Positions 1-7,518 of a stretch of 56,647 nucleotides of DNA are shown here, one piece after another. The DNA comes from an uncultured Gammaproteobacteria bacterium. GTDB taxonomy: Bacteria; Pseudomonadota; Gammaproteobacteria; Magnimaribacterales; Magnimaribacteraceae. The stretch's first letter is position 1, and each line of letters begins with the position of its first letter. Location: the NCBI GenBank assembly GCA_913045055.1, contig CAJWPI010000009.1, forward strand, positions 1 to 56,647, read 5' to 3'. Below the pieces are notes generated by a model that saw only the letters and a list, made by a program, of their open reading frames with translations, searched no databases and was not told the DNA's origin. The position numbers and the translations under genes are program-made.

Positions 1-638
1 GGATACCATTCAAGATTTAGGAACTCAGCAAGAGAACACATACAAAGATAGAAGTCATCTATGCCTTTTCTCCCAAATTCCATAGCTTCTTCAAAGGAAG
101 TTTCTGGTATTTCTTTATATATAGCGGCCCCTAGAACTCCGGGGCTATATGTGCTTGAGGATTCACCACAGGCCCTTAAAATGTCATCCGTGTCCGAGGC
201 CTCAACTTTAGATGGTCTGATGTATTTAGCTGTTTGTTCATAATCCAAAAAAATTAAGTCTCCTGTTGCTCCTTCTTTCTTGTGTTTAACAGTACTAATA
301 CACTCAATATAATAAGGACAAGCACTTGACCAAACACCTATATTTCCCGGATGGCAGAGGGTAAAAAAACGTTCACCACCCATGGACCATGTTATATCTG
401 CTTGTCTCGTGGTTACTTCACCTGGGTCTACCGAGATTTTGCCTGACCATCTACTGTAATGTAACGAAGCTGCTTCAGTATTAGACCACTCAGTTTTGTG
501 AGTGGTTTGATGATAATCTCCATCACAGTGTTGGATCTCAGTTGGATTGGCTCTGTTTTCAAGATATGCATCTAGTTCAGGATCACTACATGAAATACAG
601 AAAAGTATTATTATATTTAAAATGAATAGTTTCTTCAT
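1..638 (-). CDS. cysteine-rich lipoprotein, C-terminus beyond window
   Basis: This gene reads leftward and stays open to the window edge, so only the first 212 or so codons are present. The ATG at 638 has a good ribosome site (GGGAG) five bases upstream. The product begins MKKLFILNIIILFCISCSDP, a lipoprotein signal peptide with the modified Cys at about residue 17, so it is probably membrane anchored. The mature part has many cysteines (QHCDG, TLCHPG, SACPYYIEC, RACGES, YLCMCS), which suggests disulfides in the periplasm or outside the outer membrane. I do not recognise the family. Three TGTACA palindromes lie about 110-135 bases upstream of the start. Confidence 0.75.
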   Translation of the reverse strand, partial: MKKLFILNIIILFCISCSDPELDAYLENRANPTEIQHCDGDYHQTTHKTEWSNTEAASLHYSRWSGKISVDPGEVTTRQADITWSMGGERFFTLCHPGNIGVWSSACPYYIECISTVKHKKEGATGDLIFLDYEQTAKYIRPSKVEASDTDDILRACGESSSTYSPGVLGAAIYKEIPETSFEEAMEFGRKGIDDFYLCMCSLAEFLNLEWY

Positions 639-744
639 GATCTCCCTCTAATCAAAATTCTCCACTAATTACTATACTCCTCCATCAAATTTTTGAAAAT
701 CTAAATATCTTTTGCGTTCCCTTGCGAAATCAGTACCAAAATCT

Positions 745-777
745 TGTACATAGAATGTACACAGATCATTTTGTACA
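745..777 (-). promoter_or_regulatory. three TGTACA palindromes upstream of lipoprotein gene
   Basis: TGTACA occurs at 745-750, 756-761 and 772-777. On the minus strand two copies are part of a CTGTGTACA direct repeat with a 16-base period. The cluster lies between the lipoprotein gene and the tRNA-Ala fragment and could be an operator array. The hexamer is common, so the call rests on clustering only. Confidence 0.3.
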
Positions 778-820
778 CAGTGAGATGTTGTTATAAAAGG
801 ATTCTATTAGCGACTACAAA

Positions 821-860
821 GCGTGCCACGCAAGTGCTCTCCCAGCTGAGCTATAGCCCC
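821..860 (-). pseudogene. tRNA-Ala(GGC) 5' half, truncated or decayed
   Basis: Read on the minus strand, the DNA starts GGGGCTATAGCTCAGCTGGG and continues through a normal D arm into an anticodon arm with loop GTGGCAC, anticodon GGC (Ala). It tracks the E. coli tRNA-Ala(GGC) gene as I remember it for about 40 bases. It then diverges in the 3' strand of the anticodon stem (GC then TTTG instead of GCAAG). No matching T arm or acceptor 3' strand follows; the next 38 bases show only weak likeness to one. It begins two bases after the stop of the methyltransferase gene. It cannot fold as a tRNA, so I call it a remnant. Confidence 0.7.
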
Positions 861-862
861 AC

Positions 863-1747
863 TTAAGCAGAGACTGACGTTTTAAAAAAATTTCTTGTCT
901 TGTCAGTCTGCTGTAAATCTATTCCGTTTTGATTAATTAGAGATGTTACTGATTTATTACTCATAGGATAGTCAAACTGCGCATAAAGACCGTCTAAAGT
1001 ATCCAATATAGCCCAGATTTCTAATTGATCATTATCTAAATCAATCTTACCTTTGTAGTCCCAAACTGGAATAAAACTATCTGAAAGAAAATCAGACCCA
1101 AACATCATTTTTTTAATAGTTCTTTTGATCTTTAATAAAGACTTTATGTGCCTTTTAAGAAAATCATTACAACTCTCATAGCTAATAAAGGTCTTGAATA
1201 ATGGTCTCCAAAAACAATATTTTGGATGTAACTTTCCTACTTTAGGCATAGGATAAATATCAAAATAAACACGACCTACATCAGGTGAAATAAAATCATG
1301 CAATTTTAATATTGACTTCTTAGGGTCTGGTGTATGTTGCAAAACTCCTCTGCAAATAACTACATCAAATTTTTCTTTGGGATCGAGTTTTAGAAAGTCT
1401 GCTTTTATTCTTGTGACGTTTTTTTCTGAAGCTGCTACATTATGAAAAATAGCTGAAGATAGATCTACCGAAACACAACGATCAGCATATTTACAGATAT
1501 GTTCAGTAAATCTTCCTGCACCAGAACCGACCTCTAAAACATTTTTTCCTTTGAGAATATCGAGATTTCCAAACAAGAGATCTTCTAGATATTCTTTGGA
1601 TATATCAAAATTATTTTTACTATCAACTTGGACATCAACATATTCTTCCCACTGTTTACCGAAATTAGAAACATGACCATCAGATTTATCCAAAATTAAG
1701 ACTTCTTGAGATATATCAAATTCGTTATTAAAGAAATCTATCTTCAT
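863..1747 (-). CDS. class I SAM-dependent methyltransferase
   Basis: This 294-residue protein has a Rossmann methyltransferase core. Motif I is VLEVGSGAGRF (about 70-80), the acidic end of strand 2 is in VSVDLS (92-97), and motif IV is FDVVICRGVLQHTPDP (127-142). The IxxxVLQH pattern is typical of Methyltransf_11/UbiE-like enzymes. The substrate cannot be read from the sequence. The C-terminal half (160-294) has no motif I recognise. No clear Shine-Dalgarno precedes the ATG. It is the last gene before the tRNA-Ala fragment. It follows the crotonase gene in the same direction after 38 bases, so co-transcription is possible. Confidence 0.8.
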   Translation of the reverse strand: MKIDFFNNEFDISQEVLILDKSDGHVSNFGKQWEEYVDVQVDSKNNFDISKEYLEDLLFGNLDILKGKNVLEVGSGAGRFTEHICKYADRCVSVDLSSAIFHNVAASEKNVTRIKADFLKLDPKEKFDVVICRGVLQHTPDPKKSILKLHDFISPDVGRVYFDIYPMPKVGKLHPKYCFWRPLFKTFISYESCNDFLKRHIKSLLKIKRTIKKMMFGSDFLSDSFIPVWDYKGKIDLDNDQLEIWAILDTLDGLYAQFDYPMSNKSVTSLINQNGIDLQQTDKTRNFFKTSVSA

Positions 1748-1785
1748 TTAGCGTCTTTTTGATTCTTAGTCAGTAATTTACAAGC

Positions 1786-2586
1786 TTACCTGAATTTAGG
1801 TTCTCTTTTTTCTAAGAAAGCTGAAACAGCTTCTTTGTGTTCTTCTGTTTCCCAACACTCTTGAAGAAGTTTGGTTTCTAGCTTTTCTGCACCCTTTAAA
1901 TCTGTGGTAACAGCATTTTCCGTTAATAAATGTTTAGTCATTCTCAATTGTTTATCAGGGTTACTAGCAATAAGATTAGCTATCTCAAAACTTTTTTCCA
2001 TAAGACTATTTTCATCAACTAAATGCTCAGTTAATCCAAAATTATGAACTTCCTCACCTGTGTATAGTTTTCCTGAAAGCATCATCTCACTTGCACGTCC
2101 CCACCCTACTCTGCTTACAAGAAAATGAGTAGAAGCTAGTTCTGGTACTATGCCCATTTTTATAAAAACAAGTCCAAATTTAGCTCTCTCAGTGGTAATA
2201 ATAATATCAAAAGGAAGAATCATCGTTATCCCAATACCAACCGCAGCGCCGTTAACAGCAGCTATTATGGGTTTTGATTCCCTTATTATTTCTAGCCAGT
2301 CAACTCCAGCCGGCATACCGCCTGATCCCCCGGCAGTATCATTACCTGGATCTTCTCCATCTATCCTAGTTTGAAAAGTGTCTTGAACATCAGCTCCTGC
2401 ACAAAAACCTCTTCCTGCACCCGTCATTATGATAGCTCCTACCGATTTATCTTTATTGGCACGTTCTATGGCTTGAGCCTGTTCTTCACACATAGTGGGT
2501 GTCCAAGCATTTAGTTTTTCTGGTCTATTTAGTGTAATTAGAGCTACAGGGCCCTTGGTTTCATAAAGAATCTGAGAATACTCCAT
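1786..2586 (-). CDS. enoyl-CoA hydratase/isomerase (crotonase) family protein
   Basis: This 266-residue crotonase-fold protein should act on an acyl-CoA thioester in the cytoplasm. The first oxyanion-hole segment is GFCAGAD (60-66) and the second is NGAAVGIG (112-119). One acidic catalytic position is kept, Glu149 in MGIVPE. The other glutamate of classical hydratases, normally in GGGCEL, is Thr121 here (GIGITM). That fits an isomerase or an atypical hydratase better than a standard beta-oxidation hydratase. There is a glycine-rich insert at about 80-92 (GNDTAGGSGG). The start has a good AGAGG site seven to eight bases upstream. It lies 12 bases after the small membrane protein gene. Confidence 0.8.
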   Translation of the reverse strand: MEYSQILYETKGPVALITLNRPEKLNAWTPTMCEEQAQAIERANKDKSVGAIIMTGAGRGFCAGADVQDTFQTRIDGEDPGNDTAGGSGGMPAGVDWLEIIRESKPIIAAVNGAAVGIGITMILPFDIIITTERAKFGLVFIKMGIVPELASTHFLVSRVGWGRASEMMLSGKLYTGEEVHNFGLTEHLVDENSLMEKSFEIANLIASNPDKQLRMTKHLLTENAVTTDLKGAEKLETKLLQECWETEEHKEAVSAFLEKREPKFR

Positions 2587-2598
2587 AATACTTACCTC

Positions 2599-3099
2599 TT
2601 ATAAATTTACTCTAATCTTTCTGTTATCAAAAAACGTGTAAGCAAGAATAAAACCGCTGAGGAATAAGATAGTTGAGGTTAGATTGTTTGCATAAAAAGG
2701 AAGTGCCACAAAATAGCACTCCATTAAGCCTAAAAAATCTTTAGTATAAAAAGAAGAGGTGAGCCAAACACCAAAATTTGTTAAGAGAAAGAATAACGAA
2801 GGTGAAAGAATTGATAAAAAGAAGATATTTTTGAAGGTCTTTTTAAAGTACAAGACAACACCCAGACTTATTAAAAGAAAAGACGTATAAGTCCAAATCA
2901 TATGATTATGAAAACCTATAATCAAATCTGAAATAAACATAATTAAGATTGGTATAAAAAGCACCATTCGTTTATCGCCTATCATGAAAGGCAAGAAGAT
3001 AATACCTGCAATAATAGGAGTAAAATTCGGAGGATGAGGAATTAGCCTACTTAATAGAAGTAGACAAATAAAAAAACTTATACTCTTGAGAATATTCAT
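2599..3099 (-). CDS. small multi-pass membrane protein, DUF6580-like
   Basis: The 166-residue product is almost entirely hydrophobic, with about five or six membrane spans. The conserved-looking N-terminal stretch SRLIPHPPNFTPI (18-30) matches what I remember of DUF6580, a family that resembles substrate-binding (S) components of ECF transporters. That suggests uptake of a small molecule, but no ECF ATPase genes are nearby and no ligand can be named. It is divergent from the hydrolase gene at 3170 and lies upstream of the crotonase gene. Confidence 0.65.
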   Translation of the reverse strand: MNILKSISFFICLLLLSRLIPHPPNFTPIIAGIIFLPFMIGDKRMVLFIPILIMFISDLIIGFHNHMIWTYTSFLLISLGVVLYFKKTFKNIFFLSILSPSLFFLLTNFGVWLTSSFYTKDFLGLMECYFVALPFYANNLTSTILFLSGFILAYTFFDNRKIRVNL

Positions 3100-3169
3100 A
3101 TAAAAGATTTGGCTTAAATTATTTTGTAAATTATTCTTATACCGTTTTACATAAGATTTTAATCCAATT

Positions 3170-4123
3170 ATGACATTTCAGAAAGCTGAGCTAATAGAAC
3201 TAGATGATTTCAAAGCACCTCAAGGTTATGAAATTTTTTATTATCCAGTTTTTGATGGGGTTAAGATTAGAGTCTGTATCTGGAATAAACAAAGTAATCT
3301 AGGAACAATAATCCTGCAATCAGGCAGGACAGAATTCATAGAAAAGTATTATGAAGTGGTCAAAGAATTTATTGATAGGGGATATTGTGTTGCTATGTTT
3401 GATTGGAGAGGGCAAGGTTTATCAGGCCGATTAAGTTCTGACCCCTTTATTGGTCATGTTAATAAATTTTCTGATTATGAAATCGAATTCGAAGAAATCC
3501 TTAAAAATGTCTATATTGATAAATGCCCTAAACCTTGGATAGGTATGGGACATTCGATGGGAGGTTGCTTGGTTGCATCTTTAGCTTCGCAAAAACCAGA
3601 TATCTTCGATGCGATAATTCTATGTGCTCCTATGCTATCAATTAAAATGCCCAAATTACTGGAATTAACAATCCTAGCGATAGGGGAGTTGTCTAAAATA
3701 GGATTTAGAGATAAAGCCTTCCCAACTCCTGATTGGAAAAACAGAAAGGGTTGGCATGAAATTCCTTTTGAAGAGAATGTAGTAACTTCTGATCTAGCAA
3801 GGTATAAAAGAAGCGGGGATCTAATCAAAAAAAATGAAAAATTAGCTGTTGGTGCCCTTTCTATAGGTTGGGGACACGAATCTATTAAAAAAACTAGAAA
3901 TCTCTATAAATCTAATTGGACTAAATTAATCACTATTCCCTCTCTTCTGTTAAGCGCTTCAAAGGATAAGTTGGTTAACGTAATAAAAAATCAAGAAATG
4001 TGTAGCAGAATTAAAAATATCTCTATAGCTAATATAAAAGGAGAACATGAACTGCTTATGGAAAAAGATTCAATTAGGAATGAAACATGGAAAGAAATAG
4101 ATAAATTCTTGGAAACTTTATGA
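3170..4123 (+). CDS. alpha/beta hydrolase, lysophospholipase-like
   Basis: This 317-residue serine hydrolase belongs to the Hydrolase_4/PldB group. The nucleophile elbow is GHSMGG with Ser129. The acid is probably Asp266 in SASKDKLV and the base His293 in GEHELLME. The oxyanion segment is LQSGRTEF (49-56), followed by FDWRGQGLSGR (77-87), a typical lysophospholipase pattern. No signal peptide is seen, so it is probably cytoplasmic or on the inner face of the membrane. The stop overlaps the convergent gltX stop by six bases. There is no Shine-Dalgarno; a TTTAAT box ends six bases before the ATG, so the mRNA may be leaderless. Confidence 0.8.
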   Translation: MTFQKAELIELDDFKAPQGYEIFYYPVFDGVKIRVCIWNKQSNLGTIILQSGRTEFIEKYYEVVKEFIDRGYCVAMFDWRGQGLSGRLSSDPFIGHVNKFSDYEIEFEEILKNVYIDKCPKPWIGMGHSMGGCLVASLASQKPDIFDAIILCAPMLSIKMPKLLELTILAIGELSKIGFRDKAFPTPDWKNRKGWHEIPFEENVVTSDLARYKRSGDLIKKNEKLAVGALSIGWGHESIKKTRNLYKSNWTKLITIPSLLLSASKDKLVNVIKNQEMCSRIKNISIANIKGEHELLMEKDSIRNETWKEIDKFLETL

Positions 4124-5500
4124 GAACTTATCTAAGGCCTGCTCCAATCTAGAAATAACTTTTTCTTTGCCTAATACTTCTACCGTCTCATCTATGGAAG
4201 GTGAGCTTAAAGTACCTGCGATTGCTAGTCTAAGTGGTTTGCCTATTTGAGGCATGCCTACCCCTAAATCTTCTTTTAGAAGATTAATTATTTTTTGAAT
4301 CTCCTCTGATTTCCAACTGTCTAAGGGCTCTAAACTTTTTAGGAGCTTTGATAGAATTTCTTTGCTTTCTTCAGTAAAAACTTCTTTAACTAAATTCTCT
4401 TCAAAGTGCGATACATCATTAAAAAAGTAATGAGATTCTCTTTGGAAATCAATTAAGGTAGAGCATCTAGTTCTTATCAAATGTAAAACACGCCTGGAAT
4501 ACTCAGATTTTTGAGAAAAACTTTTTGCAAATTTTGACACTTTTTCTTCTAGGTCACTAAAGTCTAAGCTAGATAAATATTCTTTATTAAACCATAGAAG
4601 TTTTTCCATAGAAAAAATAGCTGGGGAGTTATTAATTCTTCCTTTCTGAAAATTATCTATCAGGTCAGCCTTAGAAAATAATTCCCTATCTCCTAAAGAC
4701 CATCCCAACCTAACTAGATAATTTAATAGGGCTTCAGGGAGAATACCTTGCTCTTTGAATTCTATTACATTAACCGCTCCGTGCCTCTTAGACATCCTCT
4801 TTTTATCCTCTCCAAGAATCATTGGAACATGTCCATATTGAGGTAGACTCTCCTTCAAAGCAGTAAGTATATTTAATTGTCTAGGAGTGTTATTTATATG
4901 ATCTTCTCCCCGGATAATATGTGTAACTCCCATATCTACATCGTCAACCACCACACAGAGATTATAAGTAGGTAAACCATTATTTCTTACTAATATAAGA
5001 TCATCTAGTTCATCGTTAGAGAAAGAGATTTGACCTCTCACTAAATCTTTAAAGCTTACCTCTCCTTCTATGGGGTTTTTAAATCTAATTACATGATTTG
5101 CATCAGGTTTTAAATTTAAGTCTCTACATTTCCTGTCATACTTTGGTTTAAGTCCTTTTTTCATTTGCTCTTTTCTTAAGTCGTCTAACCTTTCATTAGT
5201 GCAGCTACAATAGTAGGCATGTCCATCTCTCAATAAATTTTCTGCTACTTCTATATGTCTTTCTTTTGCCTTGGACTGCAAATAAGGCTTTTCGTCAAAA
5301 TCTATATCCATCCAAGAAAAACTTTCCATAATAGATTTAGTAAATTCTTCTTTTGACCTCTCTTGATCTGTATCTTCAAATCGAAGTAGAACTTTTCCTT
5401 TGTTAGCTTTAGCAAACAACCAAGCAAAAATAGCTGTCCTCAAGCCTCCAATATGGAGATAACCAGTAGGACTAGGTGCAAACCTACTAACTGTTCCCAT
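4118..5500 (-). CDS. gltX: glutamyl-tRNA synthetase
   Basis: This 460-residue class I synthetase charges tRNA-Glu with glutamate. The HIGH-type motif is in PSPTGYLHIGG (9-19) and the KMSKS-type motif is KRMSKRH (234-240). A zinc-binding set Cys98, Cys100, Cys125 lies in the acceptor-binding domain at the same numbers as in the E. coli enzyme as I recall it; the fourth position is Asp127. Length is normal. An AAGGA site precedes the ATG. The start overlaps the end of dnaQ by 14 bases, so rnhA, dnaQ and gltX are almost surely one transcript with coupled translation. Confidence 0.96.
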   Translation of the reverse strand: MGTVSRFAPSPTGYLHIGGLRTAIFAWLFAKANKGKVLLRFEDTDQERSKEEFTKSIMESFSWMDIDFDEKPYLQSKAKERHIEVAENLLRDGHAYYCSCTNERLDDLRKEQMKKGLKPKYDRKCRDLNLKPDANHVIRFKNPIEGEVSFKDLVRGQISFSNDELDDLILVRNNGLPTYNLCVVVDDVDMGVTHIIRGEDHINNTPRQLNILTALKESLPQYGHVPMILGEDKKRMSKRHGAVNVIEFKEQGILPEALLNYLVRLGWSLGDRELFSKADLIDNFQKGRINNSPAIFSMEKLLWFNKEYLSSLDFSDLEEKVSKFAKSFSQKSEYSRRVLHLIRTRCSTLIDFQRESHYFFNDVSHFEENLVKEVFTEESKEILSKLLKSLEPLDSWKSEEIQKIINLLKEDLGVGMPQIGKPLRLAIAGTLSSPSIDETVEVLGKEKVISRLEQALDKFS

Positions 5501-6227
5501 TATCCTTTTGCTCTTTTAACCACAGGGGTTTCTTGCCGGTTTCTTCTTGCATCTTTTTTAGATAGTTTAAATGTACCTGCTCCTCAGCTTCAGAAGTCTT
5601 TATTGTTGCTATTTGACCTAATGAGAGTGACTCATTCATATCTTTTTTATTTTTAGTTAAATCTTGTTCAGAAGAATCTGGTTTCTGAAAAAGCAGATCA
5701 CCCTGACCTCCTGTCATTAATAAATAAACATCTCCCAGAATCTTAGAGTCAAGTAAAGCTCCATGTAATTCCCTGTCATACCCCTTTATATCGTATCTCT
5801 GAACTAAAGCATCAAGACTATTTCTTTGTCCAGGATGCTTTTCCCTAGCTATCTGAAGAGTATCTGTCACTTTATCAACTATATCTAACATAACTGGATG
5901 ATTACCTGATAATAAACCTATCTCATGATTTAAAAAGCTTATATCAAATTCTGCATTATGAATAAGTAACTCACTATCTTTAATAAAGTCTTTGAAATTA
6001 TCAAAGATATCATTAAAACGAGGTTTATCTTTAAGAAAATCTAATGTGAGACCATGTACTTTTTCTGCTCCTTCATCGATCTTTCGGTCTGGATTAAGAT
6101 AAGAATGAAATTCTTCACCAGTAAAACGGCGATTAACCAGCTCTATGCAACCAATTTCAATAACTCTGTGACCAGATTTTACATCTAAGCCTGTTGTTTC
6201 TGTGTCCAATATAATTTGTCTTAACAT
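5487..6227 (-). CDS. dnaQ: DNA polymerase III epsilon subunit (3'-5' proofreading exonuclease)
   Basis: The 246-residue protein has the DEDDh exonuclease core: Asp8 and Glu10 in LDTETTG, Asp95 in NAEFD, His155 and Asp160 in HGALLD. After the core comes GGQGDLLF, with QGDLLF (175-180) at the place of the beta-clamp-binding motif of E. coli epsilon (QTSMAF). This form looks closer to the strong clamp consensus. The C-terminal tail (about 185-246) would be the linker and alpha-binding segment. It starts three bases after rnhA ends and overlaps gltX. Confidence 0.95.
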   Translation of the reverse strand: MLRQIILDTETTGLDVKSGHRVIEIGCIELVNRRFTGEEFHSYLNPDRKIDEGAEKVHGLTLDFLKDKPRFNDIFDNFKDFIKDSELLIHNAEFDISFLNHEIGLLSGNHPVMLDIVDKVTDTLQIAREKHPGQRNSLDALVQRYDIKGYDRELHGALLDSKILGDVYLLMTGGQGDLLFQKPDSSEQDLTKNKKDMNESLSLGQIATIKTSEAEEQVHLNYLKKMQEETGKKPLWLKEQKDNGNS

Positions 6228-6230
6228 AAT

Positions 6231-6662
6231 CTAAAGTTCTTCTATTCCTTTATTTGCAAGCATGTCAGCTATCTCATTTTCTCTATGACCACTATGACCC
6301 TTAACCCACTCCCAAGAGATAGTATGTTTAGCGGTTAATTCGTTCAATGCTAACCATAAATCTTTATTTAAGACCGGCTTGTTAGCTGATGTTTTCCAAT
6401 CTCTTGCTTTCCATGTCATCATCCATTCCGTTATACCTTTTCTTAGGTATTCTGAGTCGGTAGTGAGAACAACTATTGAAGGTTCACTAAGTGCTTCTAA
6501 AGCTTTTATAGCTGCTGTAAGCTCCATTCTATTATTAGTTGTATCTTTTGAACCTCCGTGGAGATACTTTTCTTCTCCATTGATTCTGATGATTGCGCCC
6601 CATCCTCCTGCTCCTGGATTCCCCTTACAAGCACCATCTGTAAAAATCTCTACTTGATTCAT
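6231..6662 (-). CDS. rnhA: ribonuclease HI
   Basis: The 143-residue enzyme removes the RNA strand of RNA-DNA hybrids. The metal-binding residues Asp9 ([11 protein letters not shown]), Glu47 (NNRMELTA), Asp69 (TTDSEYL) and Asp133 (NEIADMLA) are in place, as is the loop His123 (VKGHSGH). Length and layout match the E. coli protein. It is the first gene of the rnhA-dnaQ-gltX run and is divergent from gloB, with 78 bases between them. In E. coli rnhA and dnaQ are divergent, so the co-directional order here is different. Confidence 0.96.
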   Translation of the reverse strand: MNQVEIFTDGACKGNPGAGGWGAIIRINGEEKYLHGGSKDTTNNRMELTAAIKALEALSEPSIVVLTTDSEYLRKGITEWMMTWKARDWKTSANKPVLNKDLWLALNELTAKHTISWEWVKGHSGHRENEIADMLANKGIEEL

Positions 6663-6740
6663 ATGTAAAAAAAGATTAAGACAAGTTTTCTTCTAATAGC
6701 TAATTTTATATGTACAAGTGTAAAATCATATTATTTTTTA

Positions 6741-7517
6741 ATGAATATGCTAGATATATTTGCTATTCCTGCTTTTGACGACAATTATATTTGGACAATA
6801 GTCAATGGTAAGGAAGCTATAGTTGTAGATCCTGGAGATCCTAAACCAGTTATAAAAACCTTTGAGGAGAAAGGACTTAACCTCACAAAAATCCTTATAA
6901 CTCATCACCACTTTGATCATAGTGGAGGTATTTTAGATCTTGTAAAAAAATATAAACCTTCTGTTTATGGACCAGCAGGAGGTCATATTCAGGGTATATC
7001 AAATCCTATGAGTGACCAAGATGAGGTAGAAGTATTTGGTAAAAAATTTATAGCAATAGCTACTCCAGGACATACCGATGATCAATTGGGTTATTACTGT
7101 GAAGAAAATTCACCTCCTATATTGTTTAGCGGCGATACTCTTTTTGCTTCTGGTTGTGGCAGGATATTCGAAGGTACTCCTGCTGAGATGTATAAATCTA
7201 TAGGAATCTATTATAGATTGCCTAAAAATACTCAGGTCTATTGTGGACACGAATATACTGAATCAAATCTTAAGTTTGCTATAAAAGTTGAACCAAACAA
7301 TCAAAGTGTTAAAGATAGATTGAATGAAGTAAAAGAAAAAAGAAGTAGAAAAGAAATAACCTTGCCTTCTACGATAGAGCTAGAGCAAAAAACAAATCCT
7401 TTCATGAGATGTAGTGAGGATGCTGTTGTAAAAGCTGTAAAAAATTTCTCTGGTAAAGATATTGAAGATCCAGTAGATGTCTTTGCAGCTGTTAGGGGTT
7501 GGAAAGATAATTCCTGA
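6741..7517 (+). CDS. gloB: hydroxyacylglutathione hydrolase (glyoxalase II)
   Basis: This 258-residue metallo-beta-lactamase-fold enzyme hydrolyses S-lactoylglutathione in methylglyoxal detoxification. The binuclear metal site is clear: THHHFDH (His55, His57, Asp59, His60), His111 in TPGHTDD, Asp132 in SGDTLF and His170 in CGHEYT. The C-terminal glutathione-binding region ends NPFMRC...FAAVRGWKD. There is no Shine-Dalgarno; a TATTAT box ends six bases before the ATG, which would place transcription start at or near the start codon. mltD starts one base after the gloB stop. Confidence 0.95.
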   Translation: MNMLDIFAIPAFDDNYIWTIVNGKEAIVVDPGDPKPVIKTFEEKGLNLTKILITHHHFDHSGGILDLVKKYKPSVYGPAGGHIQGISNPMSDQDEVEVFGKKFIAIATPGHTDDQLGYYCEENSPPILFSGDTLFASGCGRIFEGTPAEMYKSIGIYYRLPKNTQVYCGHEYTESNLKFAIKVEPNNQSVKDRLNEVKEKRSRKEITLPSTIELEQKTNPFMRCSEDAVVKAVKNFSGKDIEDPVDVFAAVRGWKDNS

Positions 7518-7518
7518 A

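Noticed and set aside
61-243. 60-residue open frame on the plus strand
   Set aside because: It is antisense to the lipoprotein gene, whose signal peptide, ribosome site and codon pattern are convincing.
638-820. 3' exon of tRNA-Ala separated by an intron
   Set aside because: No sequence matching the missing T arm and acceptor 3' strand was found in this gap or the lipoprotein gene.
7477-7518. longer N-terminus for MltD
   Set aside because: It overlaps gloB and would place the lipoprotein signal inside the protein; the ATG at 7519 fits.
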